52,487 nt of DNA from Actinomycetota bacterium (GCA_016870575.1 VGBH01000006.1:1-52487), one strand, 5' to 3'; positions 38,365 to 48,665 are shown, counted from the first letter of the stretch. Program-made: numbers and translations. The notes: generated by a model not told the origin, from the letters alone.

Positions 38365-38879
38365 AAACTCACCCGAAGTCGATTTGCGCCATCAACAAGT
38401 GGTCGATCAAATCTATCCATTATGGGAACAGTAAAGGTCGCTGCAATTACACCAACCAATAATTGCCAGAGCAGCACATTGGGATATAGATCAACGAGAT
38501 TTGTTCCAGAAGTTAGAAAAACAAGTATTGCTCTAACCGTTACCACTAATGCGGGAGCCAATCCTGCAGCCACAACTGGCAACCAAGTTGTTTGATGTGG
38601 TGCTTGCACGGTCTGGTTAATTAGTAAAGCTAATATCAAATAACCAACCACTGAGATACCAAAAATTCCAGTTGCCGGAGGTATTAAGTCCACCAAAATG
38701 CCAGCATAAATTGCAAAACCGATTCCAACTCGGATAGATCTAGTAAATGCTAAAGCAGCAATAACAACTGATACCAAGTCTGGCACTATTATCGACATAT
38801 TTAAACTCAGCAAAATACTGGGTTGAATAACTGCAAAAATTGTTATTAAGAGCCAAACGTAGCCGTACTTACGAATCAT
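38361..38879 (-). CDS. mreD: Rod shape-determining protein MreD
   Basis: A 172-residue hydrophobic protein with about five or six membrane segments (for example YVWLLITIFAVIQPSILLSL and VVAAGLAPALVVTVRAILVFL). Sequence conservation in MreD is low, so the call leans on hydropathy, size and its place between mreC and mrdA. The VSVVIAALAFTRSIRVGIGFAIYAGILVDLIPP region fits the family. It links the MreB filament to the RodA-PBP2 synthases. One base overlaps the mreC stop. Confidence 0.88.
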   Translation of the reverse strand: MIRKYGYVWLLITIFAVIQPSILLSLNMSIIVPDLVSVVIAALAFTRSIRVGIGFAIYAGILVDLIPPATGIFGISVVGYLILALLINQTVQAPHQTTWLPVVAAGLAPALVVTVRAILVFLTSGTNLVDLYPNVLLWQLLVGVIAATFTVPIMDRFDRPLVDGANRLRVSL

Positions 38880-39745
38880 TATTCGTCCAAAGGTTGCAAC
38901 GGATCGCGCAAGACATCGCGCTTTGCAGACACAACGACACCGACAATATCTAAATTCGACACGTCAACGCTTGGCAAAACATATCCAACACGATTTAACT
39001 GGTCCAAAGACCCATCAACAGATGTAATTCTTCCAATAGGTAAACCTGGCATATAAGGCTTACCTGTTTCTGACCCCCAAGAAACAATTGTCGCGCCTAA
39101 TGGCATTCGGGCATATGGATCGAATAATTGGAGTTTTAGTTCGTTTAAATCTCCAGTTCCGCTTAAATAACCAATCTCTGCTGAACCGGCTAATCGCACA
39201 CCGACTTTTACATTTGGATCAATGATTAGTGATACAACCGCAAAATCATCTGAAACTTGAACTATTGAACCAACCAGTCCTGTGCCAGCAACTACAGTCG
39301 AATATAAGATAATGCCATCTGCTTTTCCAGAATCGATAGTTATAGTCCAGCGATAATCTCCTGAATTTCCAATTGCTATCACTTGTGCTGGAATCACTCG
39401 ATAACTTTGTGGTGGAACTAATTTAAGTATCTGATCTATGGCAGCAGCTCTACGTCGAAGATCATCAGTTTGAGATAGCTTAAACTTCAATTCTTCATTT
39501 TCGCGCTTTAACGCTTCAAACTCTTCATCTCGACTTGCAATGCGCGATAGGTTATCTGAAATGTTTCGCACTGATTGACCAATTGACTTTGTGCCAGATT
39601 GGATCGGGCCAACTATTTCAAGCGCTGCGGCTCGCGCTGCTGCGACAACACCTTCTTCGCCCGTTCTAATTCCAATTATCAAAAAAGTAGTAGACACTGC
39701 CAATAACAGCGCTAACGCCAAGCGCACTCGCCCGGAATCGCGCAT
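38879..39745 (-). CDS. mreC: Rod shape-determining protein MreC
   Basis: A 288-residue bitopic protein that scaffolds the elongation complex outside the membrane. One membrane segment (about 8-26) is followed by a coiled coil (roughly 65-115, with EEFEALKRENEELKFKL) and the beta-barrel domain. That domain carries VIAIGNSGDYRWTITIDSGKADGI and GLVGSIVQVSDDFAVVSLIIDP, both typical of MreC. It lies six bases after mreB. Confidence 0.94.
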   Translation of the reverse strand: MRDSGRVRLALALLLAVSTTFLIIGIRTGEEGVVAAARAAALEIVGPIQSGTKSIGQSVRNISDNLSRIASRDEEFEALKRENEELKFKLSQTDDLRRRAAAIDQILKLVPPQSYRVIPAQVIAIGNSGDYRWTITIDSGKADGIILYSTVVAGTGLVGSIVQVSDDFAVVSLIIDPNVKVGVRLAGSAEIGYLSGTGDLNELKLQLFDPYARMPLGATIVSWGSETGKPYMPGLPIGRITSVDGSLDQLNRVGYVLPSVDVSNLDIVGVVVSAKRDVLRDPLQPLDE

Positions 39746-39751
39746 TTGTTG

Positions 39752-40777
39752 TTATCCCCTTTGATTTAGGACAAGCACGCGTTGCAAATCCTCAAACTCT
39801 TCAACGGTTCGACCAGCGCCCAGCACTACACAATTAAGTGGGTTCTCCGCAATAACAACTGGCATACCAGTGTCATGTCGCAATCTCTCATCTAAACCAC
39901 GTAACAAAGCACCACCACCGGTCAACATAATTCCGCGATCAATAATGTCACTGGACAACTCTGGTGGAGTGCGATCTAATGTGCTTTTTACCGCATTAAT
40001 GATGGCCTGTAATGGTTCTTCTAAGGATTTGCGAATCTCATCAGCCGGCAAAATCACCGTTCTCGGAAGTCCGGTAACTAAATCGCGTCCTCGCAATTCA
40101 GCTTCGGGTTCATTTGGTAGCGGAAATGCAGAACCAACGCGCATCTTGATATCTTCTGAAGTTCGCTCACCAAGAAGTAATGAATACTCATTTTTGACAT
40201 AGTTAATAATTGCTTCATCTAATTCATCTCCACCAACACGAATTGAAACTGCAACCACAATGCCACCCATTGAAATAACTGCGATTTCAGTTGTGCCGCC
40301 ACCAATATCAACAACCATATTTCCAGTTGGTTCATGAATTGGCATTCCGGCACCAATTGCTGCTGCCATTGGCTCCTCAATGATATAAACTTTGCGAGCA
40401 CCTGCTTTATAGCCTGCTTCTTCAACCGCACGTCGTTCAACACCAGTGACACCACTTGGCACACAAATGACTAATCGAGGCTTTGCTAGGAATCTGCGCT
40501 TATGTACTTTTTGAATAAAGTATCTGAGCATTCTTTCGGTAGTATCAAAATCTGCAATCACACCATCTTTTAATGGTCTTACTGCCAAGATATTTCCTGG
40601 TGTTCGACCAATCATTCGCTTTGCTTCCAGACCAACTGCCAAGATGCTGCCATTATCTTTATTGATGGCAACAACGGATGGCTCATTAAGCACAATTCCC
40701 GAACCTCGGACGTAAACCAAAGTGTTAGCAGTTCCTAAATCAACTGCCATATCGCGTCCGATGAAACTGTTGCCCAT
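39752..40777 (-). CDS. mreB: Rod shape-determining actin homologue MreB
   Basis: A 341-residue actin-like ATPase that directs lateral wall growth. Phosphate 1 is [13 protein letters not shown], the connect and phosphate 2 motifs are [17 protein letters not shown], and the adenosine motif is [14 protein letters not shown]. The N-terminus lacks a long amphipathic helix. A Shine-Dalgarno AGAGG precedes the ATG. It heads the mreB-mreC-mreD-mrdA-rodA island, 15 bases after ndk. M. tuberculosis lacks this island; Streptomyces has it at the same place. Confidence 0.97.
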   Translation of the reverse strand: MGNSFIGRDMAVDLGTANTLVYVRGSGIVLNEPSVVAINKDNGSILAVGLEAKRMIGRTPGNILAVRPLKDGVIADFDTTERMLRYFIQKVHKRRFLAKPRLVICVPSGVTGVERRAVEEAGYKAGARKVYIIEEPMAAAIGAGMPIHEPTGNMVVDIGGGTTEIAVISMGGIVVAVSIRVGGDELDEAIINYVKNEYSLLLGERTSEDIKMRVGSAFPLPNEPEAELRGRDLVTGLPRTVILPADEIRKSLEEPLQAIINAVKSTLDRTPPELSSDIIDRGIMLTGGGALLRGLDERLRHDTGMPVVIAENPLNCVVLGAGRTVEEFEDLQRVLVLNQRG

Positions 40778-40792
40778 TAACTGCCTCTCTTT

Positions 40793-41206
40793 TTAGTTAG
40801 CTAATTCTGGAAAAAACAAAGCTATCTCACGCGCTGCACTTGCTTCAGAATCTGAACCGTGGGTGACATTGAATTGAGTTTCAGTTGCCAAATCAAATCT
40901 TATCGTGCCTGGTGCTGCATTAGTTGGATTTGTAGCTCCCATCATTGTTCGCCAGTTTGCAATTACTTCCGGTCCTTCAATAACCGCAGCAACTAATGGT
41001 GCAGAAGTTATGAAATCTACTAACGAATTAAAAAATGGTTTATCTTTATGTTCAGCGTAATGTGCTTGGGCGGTTGCTTTATCTAATTTACGCAAATCTA
41101 ATGCAATAAGATTCCAACCTTTTTGCTCAATTCGAACAAGTATTTCACCTACCAGACCGCGGGATACACCATCTGGCTTGATTAGCACCAAAGTTCGTTG
41201 CACCAT
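40793..41206 (-). CDS. ndk: Nucleoside diphosphate kinase
   Basis: A 137-residue enzyme that balances NTP and dNTP pools by phosphate transfer through a histidine. It opens [20 protein letters not shown]; the catalytic His116 is in NVTHGSDS, followed by the [12 protein letters not shown] end. The full length fits hexameric or tetrameric bacterial enzymes. The ATG follows AGGAG. The ndk-DUF4233-folC order is the standard actinobacterial arrangement. Confidence 0.97.
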   Translation of the reverse strand: MVQRTLVLIKPDGVSRGLVGEILVRIEQKGWNLIALDLRKLDKATAQAHYAEHKDKPFFNSLVDFITSAPLVAAVIEGPEVIANWRTMMGATNPTNAAPGTIRFDLATETQFNVTHGSDSEASAAREIALFFPELAN

Positions 41207-41242
41207 TCGCTCCTATTTAGACGTAAGAGTAGTGGTAAGGAT

Positions 41243-41584
41243 TTAAGAACCGAACCGCTGCTGACGGATTCGCTCAGCCCGGCGGACAAGTAAAAGTCCA
41301 CCGCCCCAAAGTACTGCGAAAAGCGCCCCAATAAACAGCATTGGAGGCACCCAAAGGCCAGTTAAGAGCACAGCTGGCTGCAGCGCAGATCCAGCAGGAA
41401 TAGCCCAACCTCGAGTGAAGCCACCAATTATCAAAAGGCAGAACAAACCCAATGTGCCACCAGCACCAATAGCTATCAAAGCTGAAATATTATGGTTTTG
41501 AATTGCTACTGGAATAGCTAGCCAAATCGCAATTGCTTCAAAAGCCAAAACACTTGACCCAATAATTCTCTGCCCTTTTTTCAT
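41243..41584 (-). CDS. DUF4233 membrane protein
   Basis: A 113-residue protein with about four membrane segments (VLAFEAIAIWLAIPVAI, ALIAIGAGGTLGLFCLLIIGG, and two in the C-terminal half) and a basic tail. It fits the DUF4233 family, which in Actinobacteria is encoded directly after folC and before ndk (Rv2446c position). Its function is unknown. It overlaps folC by four bases (ATGA). Confidence 0.8.
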   Translation of the reverse strand: MKKGQRIIGSSVLAFEAIAIWLAIPVAIQNHNISALIAIGAGGTLGLFCLLIIGGFTRGWAIPAGSALQPAVLLTGLWVPPMLFIGALFAVLWGGGLLLVRRAERIRQQRFGS

Positions 41585-42891
41585 CCTCGATACCTTGCTC
41601 GTGCTGCACCGGCCACAGTTGCCGAACCAGTAATCAAAACACCACTACCTGCACCAGATTGGTCTGCCATTTCTTGGGCTAACTCAATTGCCGCAGAAAT
41701 ATCTGGTTCAACTTGAATACGCGCAGCACCTAATAAGCCAGAAACTTCTGCTGCCAGTTCATTTGCTGGAATCGCACGTTCGCTAGGTGCTGTGGTGATT
41801 ATCCATTCATCAACAATTGGCGCTAATGCATCTACTATTCCTGCTGAATCTTTGTCATCCAAAACACCCAGCACGCAAGTCAAATGACTAAATGTCATTG
41901 AATCAGCAATGCCCTGCGCCAAAGTTTGAGCTCCGTTTGGATTGTGGGCAATATCAATTACCACAGTTGGCGAACGATGCACTACTTCAAGGCGACCCGG
42001 CATTTGGAAAGTCTCAAATGCATGTCCAATGGCAGCAGGATCAAGAGGTTCATCATCGTCAAGTAAATTCTCAACTGCAACCATTGCGGTTGCAGCATTG
42101 ACTGCTTGATGTGCACCATGAAGAGATAAAAATAAGTCTTGATAATTTTCACGTGGTGTTTGAATATTAAGTAATTGTCCACCAACAGCAGTTGTTGTAC
42201 TAACAAAAAAATCTCGGTCTTGTAGCAATAACTTTGCTTGCATTTGATTTGCGGTGAGCTCAACTACTTCTAGGGCTGCAGCAACTTGATTTTGCACAAC
42301 GGAAATTGCGCCTGGTTTAATCACACCTGCTTTATTACCAGCAATTGATTCAATCGTGTCACCTAACCACTTTTGATGATCCATATCAATTGTGGTGATT
42401 GCAGTAACTTGTGCATCAACTACATTAACTGCATCCCAAGTTCCACCAATTCCAATTTCTAACGCCGCCATATGCATTGGTGCTGCCGCAAATTCACTTA
42501 ATGCAAGCACGGTCATCAACTCAAATCCGGTTAACTTCTCGCCAATTCGCTCTTCCATCATCAAAACAATTGGATAAACCTCATTGAGCGCGGACACAAA
42601 TCGCTGTTCGGAGATGTGCTCGCCATCAAGGCTGATTCGTTCAGTCAGACTCACTAAGTGCGGCGAGGTGTAGGCACCTGACCGAATACCGTGCGCACGA
42701 GCTAATGCATCAACTAACCTCGTCGTAGATGACTTTCCATTTGTGCCGGCCACCACAATTGCTGGATACATCTCCTGGGGGTCGCCTAAGGCATCGAGTA
42801 CCTGCCTAACCCGGTCTAAAGATGGGTTTATGCGGTGTTCAGCAGCACGCTGGGCGAATGTGGCAGTGATATCGGCAAGATCTTTTAGCAC
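41581..42891 (-). CDS. folC: Folylpolyglutamate/dihydrofolate synthase
   Basis: A 436-residue Mur-ligase-fold enzyme that adds glutamates to folates and may also make dihydrofolate from dihydropteroate. The P-loop is VVAGTNGKSST (47-57); HLVSLTERISLDG, EIGIGGTWDAVNV and the metal/ATP block IAHNPNGAQ follow. It starts at GTG 42891, seven bases after a TAGACT -10 box, so its mRNA may be leaderless. It diverges from valS, as in other Actinobacteria. Confidence 0.93.
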   Translation of the reverse strand: MLKDLADITATFAQRAAEHRINPSLDRVRQVLDALGDPQEMYPAIVVAGTNGKSSTTRLVDALARAHGIRSGAYTSPHLVSLTERISLDGEHISEQRFVSALNEVYPIVLMMEERIGEKLTGFELMTVLALSEFAAAPMHMAALEIGIGGTWDAVNVVDAQVTAITTIDMDHQKWLGDTIESIAGNKAGVIKPGAISVVQNQVAAALEVVELTANQMQAKLLLQDRDFFVSTTTAVGGQLLNIQTPRENYQDLFLSLHGAHQAVNAATAMVAVENLLDDDEPLDPAAIGHAFETFQMPGRLEVVHRSPTVVIDIAHNPNGAQTLAQGIADSMTFSHLTCVLGVLDDKDSAGIVDALAPIVDEWIITTAPSERAIPANELAAEVSGLLGAARIQVEPDISAAIELAQEMADQSGAGSGVLITGSATVAGAARARYRG

Positions 42892-42898
42892 ACGGCGC

Positions 42899-42904
42899 AG
42901 TCTA
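42899..42904 (-). promoter_or_regulatory. Leaderless-type -10 box of folC
   Basis: TAGACT on the minus strand ends seven bases before the folC GTG (42891). This places the expected first transcribed base at the start codon. No ribosome binding site is present upstream of the GTG (GCGCCGT), which supports a leaderless transcript. It lies only 15 bases from the valS -10 box on the other strand. Confidence 0.55.
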
Positions 42905-42919
42905 GAGTGAGATGTTCTT

Positions 42920-42925
42920 TAGGAT
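42920..42925 (+). promoter_or_regulatory. Leaderless-type -10 box of valS
   Basis: TAGGAT ends six bases before the valS GTG (42932), the same geometry as at the AI-2E family gene. The six bases between (CGGACT) contain no Shine-Dalgarno. Its -35 region would overlap the folC -10 box, so the two promoters probably interfere. Confidence 0.55.
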
Positions 42926-42931
42926 CGGACT

Positions 42932-45478
42932 GTGACTAACGAAATGAAGTATCCGCTGCTGCCAGCAAAGCCAGGACTTGAAGGTTTGGAAGAACGCTGG
43001 GATAAATCGTGGGAACAAAACCAAATTTACCGTTTTGATTCAAAGCATTCTCGAGATCAGATTTTTTCAATCGATACTCCACCACCCACTGCAAGCGGCT
43101 CACTTCACATCGGTCACGTCTTTTCTTACACCCACACCGATTGCGTTGCGCGATACAAACGTATGGCTGGTTATCAGGTTTTTTATCCCATGGGTTGGGA
43201 TGACAATGGGCTACCAACAGAGCGACGAGTTCAGAATTATTATGGAATTAAATGTGACCCAAGTTTGCCGTATGACCCAAACTTTGTGCCACCAGTAGAG
43301 CCGGGAAAAGAACAAATACCAGTTTCTCGAAAAAACTTTGTTGAGTTATGTCTTAAGTTAACTACAGAAGATGAACGAGCTTTCGAATCTACATGGCGAT
43401 ATCTTGGGTTATCTGTTGATTGGTCGCTCACCTATCAAACAATTGATGATAAATGTAGAGCTCTTTCACAGCGCGCATTTCTTAACAATTTAAAACGCGG
43501 TGAGGCGTATCAGTCCGAAGCCCCAACTCTTTGGGATGTGACTTTTCAAACAGCGGTTGCGCAAGCAGAACTTGAAGACCGAGAGCGACCTGGTGCATAT
43601 CACCGAGTTTCTTTCAAAAAATTAGATGGTAGTGATGTATTCATTGAAACTACCAGACCAGAATTAATTGTCGCTTGCGTTGCATTGGTAGCACATCCTT
43701 CAGATGAGCGTTATCAACCGCTGTTTGGCAGTGAAGTAATAAGTCCAATCTTTGGTGTGAAAGTTCCTGTTGTTACTCATGAATTAGCAGATCCAGAAAA
43801 AGGTTCTGGTATTGCGATGGTTTGTACGTTTGGTGATTTGACAGATGTAACATGGTGGCGTGAGCTTCAGTTAGCCACTCGGCCAGTAATCGGCTGGGAT
43901 GGCAGATACGCCCAAACAACACCAAATTGGTTAACTGATTCCACTGCTATTGCTGCTTATTCTCGGTTAGCTGGAAAAACTGTACATACCGCACGGGAAC
44001 AAACAGTTGAGTTATTGATTGAAACTGGAAATTTACATGGTGAACCAAAACCAATTACCCATCCAGTTAAATTCTTTGAGAAAGGTGATAAACCATTAGA
44101 GATAGTCACAACCAGACAGTGGTATATCAAAAATGGTGGCCGAGATCAGCAACTGCGCAGTTCTTTGATCAAGCTCGGCGATGACGTGAAATGGCATCCA
44201 GAATTTATGCAAGCACGCTACAGCGACTGGGTGTCGGGATTAAACGGCGATTGGCTTATTTCGCGCCAAAGATACTTTGGTGTGCCAATACCAGTTTGGT
44301 ATGCGATTGACTCAAATGGTGAAATTGATTATAACCAAGTATTAGTTCCTGATGAAAAAAGTTTGCCAATTGACCCAAGTTTAGATTGCCCAAATGGTTA
44401 TAGCGAATTTCAGCGAAATCAACCCAATGGATTTGCTGCAGATCCTGATGTGATGGACACCTGGGCCACTTCATCACTAACGCCACAAGTTGTTAGTGGT
44501 TGGAGCGTTGATGATGATTTATTCACAAAAGTTTTTCCAATGGATCTTCGCCCACAAGGACATGACATCATTCGAACCTGGTTGTTCTCCACCATGGTTC
44601 GCTCATATTTAGAGTTTGGCGTTGCGCCATGGAAGCACGCAGCACTTTCAGGTTGGATATTAGATCCTGATCGAAAAAAGATGTCCAAATCCAAAGGCAA
44701 TGTTGTAACGCCTATTGCACTTTTTGAAGAACATGGATCAGATGCAGTTCGTTATTGGGCAGCAAGCGGTAGACCCGGTACAGATACTGCTTTTGATGTT
44801 GGGCAGATGAAAATTGGTCGTAGGCTCGCTATCAAGATTTTAAATGCATCAAAATTCGTGCTTGGTTTAAATGCTGCTCCAAACAAATCGAAGATCTCTG
44901 AGCCTTATGACAAAGCAATGCTTGCTGCATTAGTTGAAGTTGTTACTCAAGCTACAAAAGCCTATGAAGAATTTAACTACACCAAATCTCTTGAGGTAAC
45001 TGAGCAATTTTTTTGGACATTTACTGATGATTACGTGGAATTGGTTAAGGAGCGGGCGTATCGCGAGAACGATTTGGGAGCAGAATCTGCTAAAGCAGCT
45101 CTTGCAGAGGCGTTAAATGTGTTGTTAAGACTCTTTGCTCCAGTTATGCCCTTCGTAACCGAAGAAGTATGGGCTTGGTGGCAGGCTGGGAGTGTGCATC
45201 AGCAAAAATGGCCAGCGGCAAGCGAACTTGCAGAAGTTGCTGGAGATGCAAAGTTGTATTTTGAGTTGGGGGAAGTAATTGCTGACATTCGAAGAGTAAA
45301 AACGGATGCAAAGCAATCAATGAAAGCTCGAATCGCAAATGCACAAGTTTCAGGTCCGGAAGATGTAGTTTCTCGACTTAAAAGCGCTCAGGCCGATTTA
45401 ATTTCTGCAGGCGGAATTGATAACTTAACTTGGAATAGTGCTGATTCAATTACAGTTGAAGCAGAGCTTGCGACTTAA
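42932..45478 (+). CDS. valS: Valyl-tRNA synthetase
   Basis: An 848-residue class I synthetase. HIGH is intact at 59-62 ([13 protein letters not shown]), and KMSKS is intact in [13 protein letters not shown]. The editing domain carries [20 protein letters not shown] and the [14 protein letters not shown] region. The catalytic region [20 protein letters not shown], with Asn in DDNG, is of the actinobacterial/archaeal-like ValRS type. The C-terminal coiled coil is short. Its stop overlaps the clpX stop on the other strand. Confidence 0.96.
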   Translation: MTNEMKYPLLPAKPGLEGLEERWDKSWEQNQIYRFDSKHSRDQIFSIDTPPPTASGSLHIGHVFSYTHTDCVARYKRMAGYQVFYPMGWDDNGLPTERRVQNYYGIKCDPSLPYDPNFVPPVEPGKEQIPVSRKNFVELCLKLTTEDERAFESTWRYLGLSVDWSLTYQTIDDKCRALSQRAFLNNLKRGEAYQSEAPTLWDVTFQTAVAQAELEDRERPGAYHRVSFKKLDGSDVFIETTRPELIVACVALVAHPSDERYQPLFGSEVISPIFGVKVPVVTHELADPEKGSGIAMVCTFGDLTDVTWWRELQLATRPVIGWDGRYAQTTPNWLTDSTAIAAYSRLAGKTVHTAREQTVELLIETGNLHGEPKPITHPVKFFEKGDKPLEIVTTRQWYIKNGGRDQQLRSSLIKLGDDVKWHPEFMQARYSDWVSGLNGDWLISRQRYFGVPIPVWYAIDSNGEIDYNQVLVPDEKSLPIDPSLDCPNGYSEFQRNQPNGFAADPDVMDTWATSSLTPQVVSGWSVDDDLFTKVFPMDLRPQGHDIIRTWLFSTMVRSYLEFGVAPWKHAALSGWILDPDRKKMSKSKGNVVTPIALFEEHGSDAVRYWAASGRPGTDTAFDVGQMKIGRRLAIKILNASKFVLGLNAAPNKSKISEPYDKAMLAALVEVVTQATKAYEEFNYTKSLEVTEQFFWTFTDDYVELVKERAYRENDLGAESAKAALAEALNVLLRLFAPVMPFVTEEVWAWWQAGSVHQQKWPAASELAEVAGDAKLYFELGEVIADIRRVKTDAKQSMKARIANAQVSGPEDVVSRLKSAQADLISAGGIDNLTWNSADSITVEAELAT

Positions 45479-46749
45479 GCCGAACGCTCTTTAGATCCAG
45501 CGCCACCGCGATGCACGATTTTTGGTGCTTGTGAGTGGGTGACTGTTGCTTGTTCAATGATTATCTTTTCAATATCATCTCGGCTTGGCACGTCATACAT
45601 AACATCAAGTAACACACCCTCCAGAATTGATCTCAAGCCTCGCGCACCAGTGCCACGAGCTAGAGCGAGATCAGCAATTGCATCAACAGCACCAGGACCA
45701 AACTCGAGAGATACTTCATCAAGTTCAAACAGTCGCTCGAACTGACGAACCAGCGCATTTCGAGGCTCAGTTAATACTCGCACTAACGATTCACGATTTA
45801 AACCAGAAACCGAAGTAACAATTGGTAAGCGGCCAACAAACTCTGGAATCAAACCAAACTTAAGTAAATCTTCTGGCAATACATGAGAGAAAATTGTGGC
45901 CGGATCAGTTTGCTTTTTATCCTCTTTTAAGTTTGAAGTAAAGCCCAAACTTGATTTTCCTATCCGCTGCTCAATAATTGAATCTAACCCAGCAAATGCT
46001 CCACCAACAATAAACAGTACGTTGGTGGTATCAATTTGCAAGAATTCCTGATGAGGATGCTTACGTCCGCCTTGTGGTGGCACAGAAGCAGTTGTGCCTT
46101 CCAAGATTTTTAGCAGTGCTTGCTGAACGCCTTCGCCAGAGACATCACGTGTGATGGATGTGTTCTCGCTTTTTCGTGCAATTTTATCAATCTCATCGAT
46201 ATAAATAATTCCTTGCTCGGCACGTTTAACATCAAAGTCAGCCGCTTGAATTAGTTTCAGCAAAATATTCTCAACATCTTCACCAACATAGCCAGCTTCA
46301 GTAAGCGCGGTTGCATCTGCAATTGCAAATGGCACATTTAGCATTCTCGCCAATGTTTGTGCCAAAAGCGTTTTTCCAGAGCCAGTTGGTCCTAACAGCA
46401 AGATATTGGATTTAGCTAATTCAACAATGTCATCACTTCTTCTAAGTTGATCACCGGCCCGCACACGCTTGTAGTGGTTATAAACAGCCACTGATAGTGT
46501 CTTTTTTGCTAATTCTTGACCAATCACATAGTTGTCTAAGAAGGTATAAATCTCATTTGGCTTTGGCAGCTCTGCCATACCAGCAGTATTGGTTTCAACT
46601 AATTCTTCTTCAATTATCTCGTTACAAAGTTCAATGCATTCATCGCAGATGTATACACCAGGACCTGCTATCAACTTCTTTACTTGCTTCTGGCTTTTGC
46701 CACAAAATGAGCACTTGAGCAGATCGGAACCATCACCAAGACGTGCCAT
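45475..46749 (-). CDS. clpX: ClpX, ATPase subunit of ClpXP protease
   Basis: A 424-residue AAA+ unfoldase. The N-terminal zinc domain has C13, C16, C35 and C38. Walker A is [14 protein letters not shown] (about 116-129), Walker B is [11 protein letters not shown], and the pore loop YVGEDV and sensor 2 GARGLR are present. The ClpP-docking IGF-type loop is represented by RIGKSSLGF. The ATG follows GAGAGG. A TAAGGT hexamer (minus strand, 46808-46803) may be its own -10 box, so it need not depend on clpP transcription. Confidence 0.97.
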   Translation of the reverse strand: MARLGDGSDLLKCSFCGKSQKQVKKLIAGPGVYICDECIELCNEIIEEELVETNTAGMAELPKPNEIYTFLDNYVIGQELAKKTLSVAVYNHYKRVRAGDQLRRSDDIVELAKSNILLLGPTGSGKTLLAQTLARMLNVPFAIADATALTEAGYVGEDVENILLKLIQAADFDVKRAEQGIIYIDEIDKIARKSENTSITRDVSGEGVQQALLKILEGTTASVPPQGGRKHPHQEFLQIDTTNVLFIVGGAFAGLDSIIEQRIGKSSLGFTSNLKEDKKQTDPATIFSHVLPEDLLKFGLIPEFVGRLPIVTSVSGLNRESLVRVLTEPRNALVRQFERLFELDEVSLEFGPGAVDAIADLALARGTGARGLRSILEGVLLDVMYDVPSRDDIEKIIIEQATVTHSQAPKIVHRGGAGSKERSA

Positions 46750-46837
46750 TAGAGATTCCTCTCGTTGGGGAAGCTTGGCCGCAAGGCTAAACGCCTAGCT
46801 TGACCTTACGCACCCATAACCGCGGCCCGTTCGCCCA

Positions 46838-46851
46838 GAGCAGAACTGCTC
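46838..46851 (-). terminator. Hairpin after the acetyltransferase gene (possible terminator)
   Basis: GAGCAG, TT, CTGCTC form a perfect six-bp hairpin one base after the acetyltransferase stop. The bases beyond it on the minus strand (TGGGCGAACGG) are not T-rich, so termination may be weak or factor-dependent. It separates the clpP-side transcript from clpX. Confidence 0.4.
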
Positions 46852-46852
46852 C

Positions 46853-47377
46853 CTACCAGTAATCCCCTGACCTTGGCTCACAAACTGCTCGCATTGGTGA
46901 AGGTATCTGATGTTTTCCCATAGCCAAACACATTAAGCCGTCATTTTCGGTTTGTGTTGCAATTGCTGTGTCATTTATCAAAACAAAGCTTTGCCCCAGA
47001 AAATCCTGCCAACCTTGCTTTCGATAAAAGTGTTTTTCACTACTTGAAAGCATCGACCATTGATAGTTCTTGCTGGCAAAATCAGAAACGCTGGCCAGTA
47101 GTTCAGATCCAAAACCTTGCTTTTGAAATTTAGGTAACACTGCTACACCCTCTAAATAACCAACTTGATGCGCGATGTCATCTAGCCAGATTCTTCTGGG
47201 CACTAATGCTGCATGTGCTACTACTTTGTTTTCAATCAGTCCAATAACTCTTGTGCCACCAAAAGTATGCTGCCAATCCTCAGCACTAAAGTCTTGTTCA
47301 AATGCCTCAATTAGTAAGTTATGGATGTATTTTAGTTCTAATTTAGATAAATTGTTGGGACAAATCTTAATTTCCAT
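46853..47377 (-). CDS. GNAT acetyltransferase, AAC(2')-I-like
   Basis: A 174-residue GNAT protein lying between clpP2 and clpX. It resembles mycobacterial aminoglycoside 2'-N-acetyltransferase AAC(2')-Ic across its length: AFEQDFSAEDWQHTFGG near the start, AHAALVPRR, GYLEGVAV, the acetyl-CoA loop QKQGFGS (85-91), LSSSEKHFYRKQGW, NDGLMCLAM and a C-terminal RSGDYW matching the RAGDVW end of AAC(2')-Ic. Those end residues contact the drug in the mycobacterial enzyme. The native substrate may be something else. ATG 47377 is chosen; a TTG four codons upstream is possible. Other Actinobacteria do not usually have this gene here. Confidence 0.75.
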   Translation of the reverse strand: MEIKICPNNLSKLELKYIHNLLIEAFEQDFSAEDWQHTFGGTRVIGLIENKVVAHAALVPRRIWLDDIAHQVGYLEGVAVLPKFQKQGFGSELLASVSDFASKNYQWSMLSSSEKHFYRKQGWQDFLGQSFVLINDTAIATQTENDGLMCLAMGKHQIPSPMRAVCEPRSGDYW

Positions 47378-47409
47378 AAAAACTCGCAAATTAATTCGTC
47401 ATTTATGAA

Positions 47410-48033
47410 TTAAGACTTAGTTGCCAACACCTTACGTGAAGCAATAACTTGATCAACAATGCCATATTCCTTGGCCATTTCAGCTGTCAAAATTTTGTCA
47501 CGCTCTATATCTTTCCGAACCTGGTCTTTGGTTCGGCCAGTATGGCGAGAAAGAATTCCTTCCATCTCATCTCGCATACGCAAAATCTCGTTAGCTTGAA
47601 TCTCAATGTCAGATTCTTGACCGCCACCTTCACTATATGGTTGATGAATCAAAATCCGTGAATGTGGCAGCGCAAACCTTTTACCTGGTGTGCCGGCAGC
47701 GAGCAAAAGTGCTGCAGCAGATGCTGCTTGTCCTAAACAAATTGTTTGGATTTCTGGCTTAACAAATTGCATCGTGTCATAGATAGCTGTCATCGCTGTA
47801 TATGAACCTCCTGGAGAGTTGATGTAAATTGAGATATCTCGCTCTGGATCAAGTGATTCAAGCACCAGTAACTGTGCCATTACATCATCAGCAGATGCAT
47901 CGTCAATTTGCACACCTAAGAAAATAATGCGCTCTTCAAACAACTTGGTATATGGATTGTGAATTCGCTCGCCATTTGGTGTTCGCTCACGAAACTCGGG
48001 CAAAATGTATCTTGCCTGTGGTTGGAAAGTCAT
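47410..48033 (-). CDS. clpP2: ATP-dependent Clp protease proteolytic subunit ClpP2
   Basis: A 207-residue serine protease subunit. The catalytic Ser105 is in [11 protein letters not shown] and His130 in HSRILIHQP; the Asp lies near 180 in the [14 protein letters not shown] region. In mycobacteria ClpP1 and ClpP2 form a mixed tetradecamer, and ClpP2 provides the docking face for ClpX/ClpC1; by homology the same is inferred here. It overlaps the clpP1 stop by one base. Confidence 0.95.
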   Translation of the reverse strand: MTFQPQARYILPEFRERTPNGERIHNPYTKLFEERIIFLGVQIDDASADDVMAQLLVLESLDPERDISIYINSPGGSYTAMTAIYDTMQFVKPEIQTICLGQAASAAALLLAAGTPGKRFALPHSRILIHQPYSEGGGQESDIEIQANEILRMRDEMEGILSRHTGRTKDQVRKDIERDKILTAEMAKEYGIVDQVIASRKVLATKS

Positions 48034-48665
48034 TATTTGCCTGCCTTTCCTCGAGTGCCACCGCTACCAGTTACATCTGATGCGCGAGTTACAACATGAT
48101 CAATAAATCCATATGCTTTTGCTTCATCTGAGCTGTACCATTTATCACGATCTGAATCTTCTTTTATTCGCTCAACGGTTTGACCTGTGTGCTTTGCAAT
48201 TAACTCAGCCATTTGATTTTTAACAAACAACATCTGTTCTGCTTGAATTCGAATATCGGATGCAGTTCCACCAATTCCACCAGATGGTTGATGCATCATT
48301 ATCCGAGCATGAGGCAATGCATATCTCTTACCTGGCTCACCTGCGGTTAATAAAAACTGTCCCATTGATGCAGCAAGACCCATTGCAACTGTTGCCACAT
48401 CGTTTTGCACGTATTGCATAGTGTCATAAATAGCCATTCCAGCTGAAATTGAGCCACCTGGCGAATTGATATACAAATAAATATCTCGAGTTGGATCTTC
48501 AGCAGCTAACAGCAAAATTTGTCCGCAAATTAGGTTGGCAATCTGATCATCTACTTGAGATCCCAAAAAAACAATTCGTTCACGCAATAAACGCTGCAGT
48601 ACATCCTCAGCACCTGGCAGTCCACTTGCGGCAGCGCGCATAGTTGGCTCAGTTGACTCGCTCAC
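48033..48665 (-). CDS. clpP1: ATP-dependent Clp protease proteolytic subunit ClpP1
   Basis: The partner subunit of ClpP2. The catalytic Ser100 is in [14 protein letters not shown] and His125 in [12 protein letters not shown]; an N-terminal propeptide of about ten residues is likely processed. GTG 48665 is chosen because AAGGG lies seven bases upstream and its product (210 residues) starts like relatives; the frame extends to 48719. A TAAAGT -10 box (minus strand, 48697-48692) and a ClgR-type palindrome lie upstream, so clpP1P2 likely has its own stress-induced promoter in addition to reading from tig. Confidence 0.93.
   Translation of the reverse strand: MSESTEPTMRAAASGLPGAEDVLQRLLRERIVFLGSQVDDQIANLICGQILLLAAEDPTRDIYLYINSPGGSISAGMAIYDTMQYVQNDVATVAMGLAASMGQFLLTAGEPGKRYALPHARIMMHQPSGGIGGTASDIRIQAEQMLFVKNQMAELIAKHTGQTVERIKEDSDRDKWYSSDEAKAYGFIDHVVTRASDVTGSGGTRGKAGK

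Noticed and set aside
42892-42931. T-box or other amino-acid-sensing leader ahead of valS
   Set aside because: The space between the folC and valS starts is only 40 bases and the valS transcript appears leaderless, so no leader RNA can fit.
46822-46848. A ClgR site ahead of clpX
   Set aside because: The nearest candidate (CGCCCAGAGCA) lacks the second GCG and has no symmetrical arms, unlike the perfect site ahead of clpP1.
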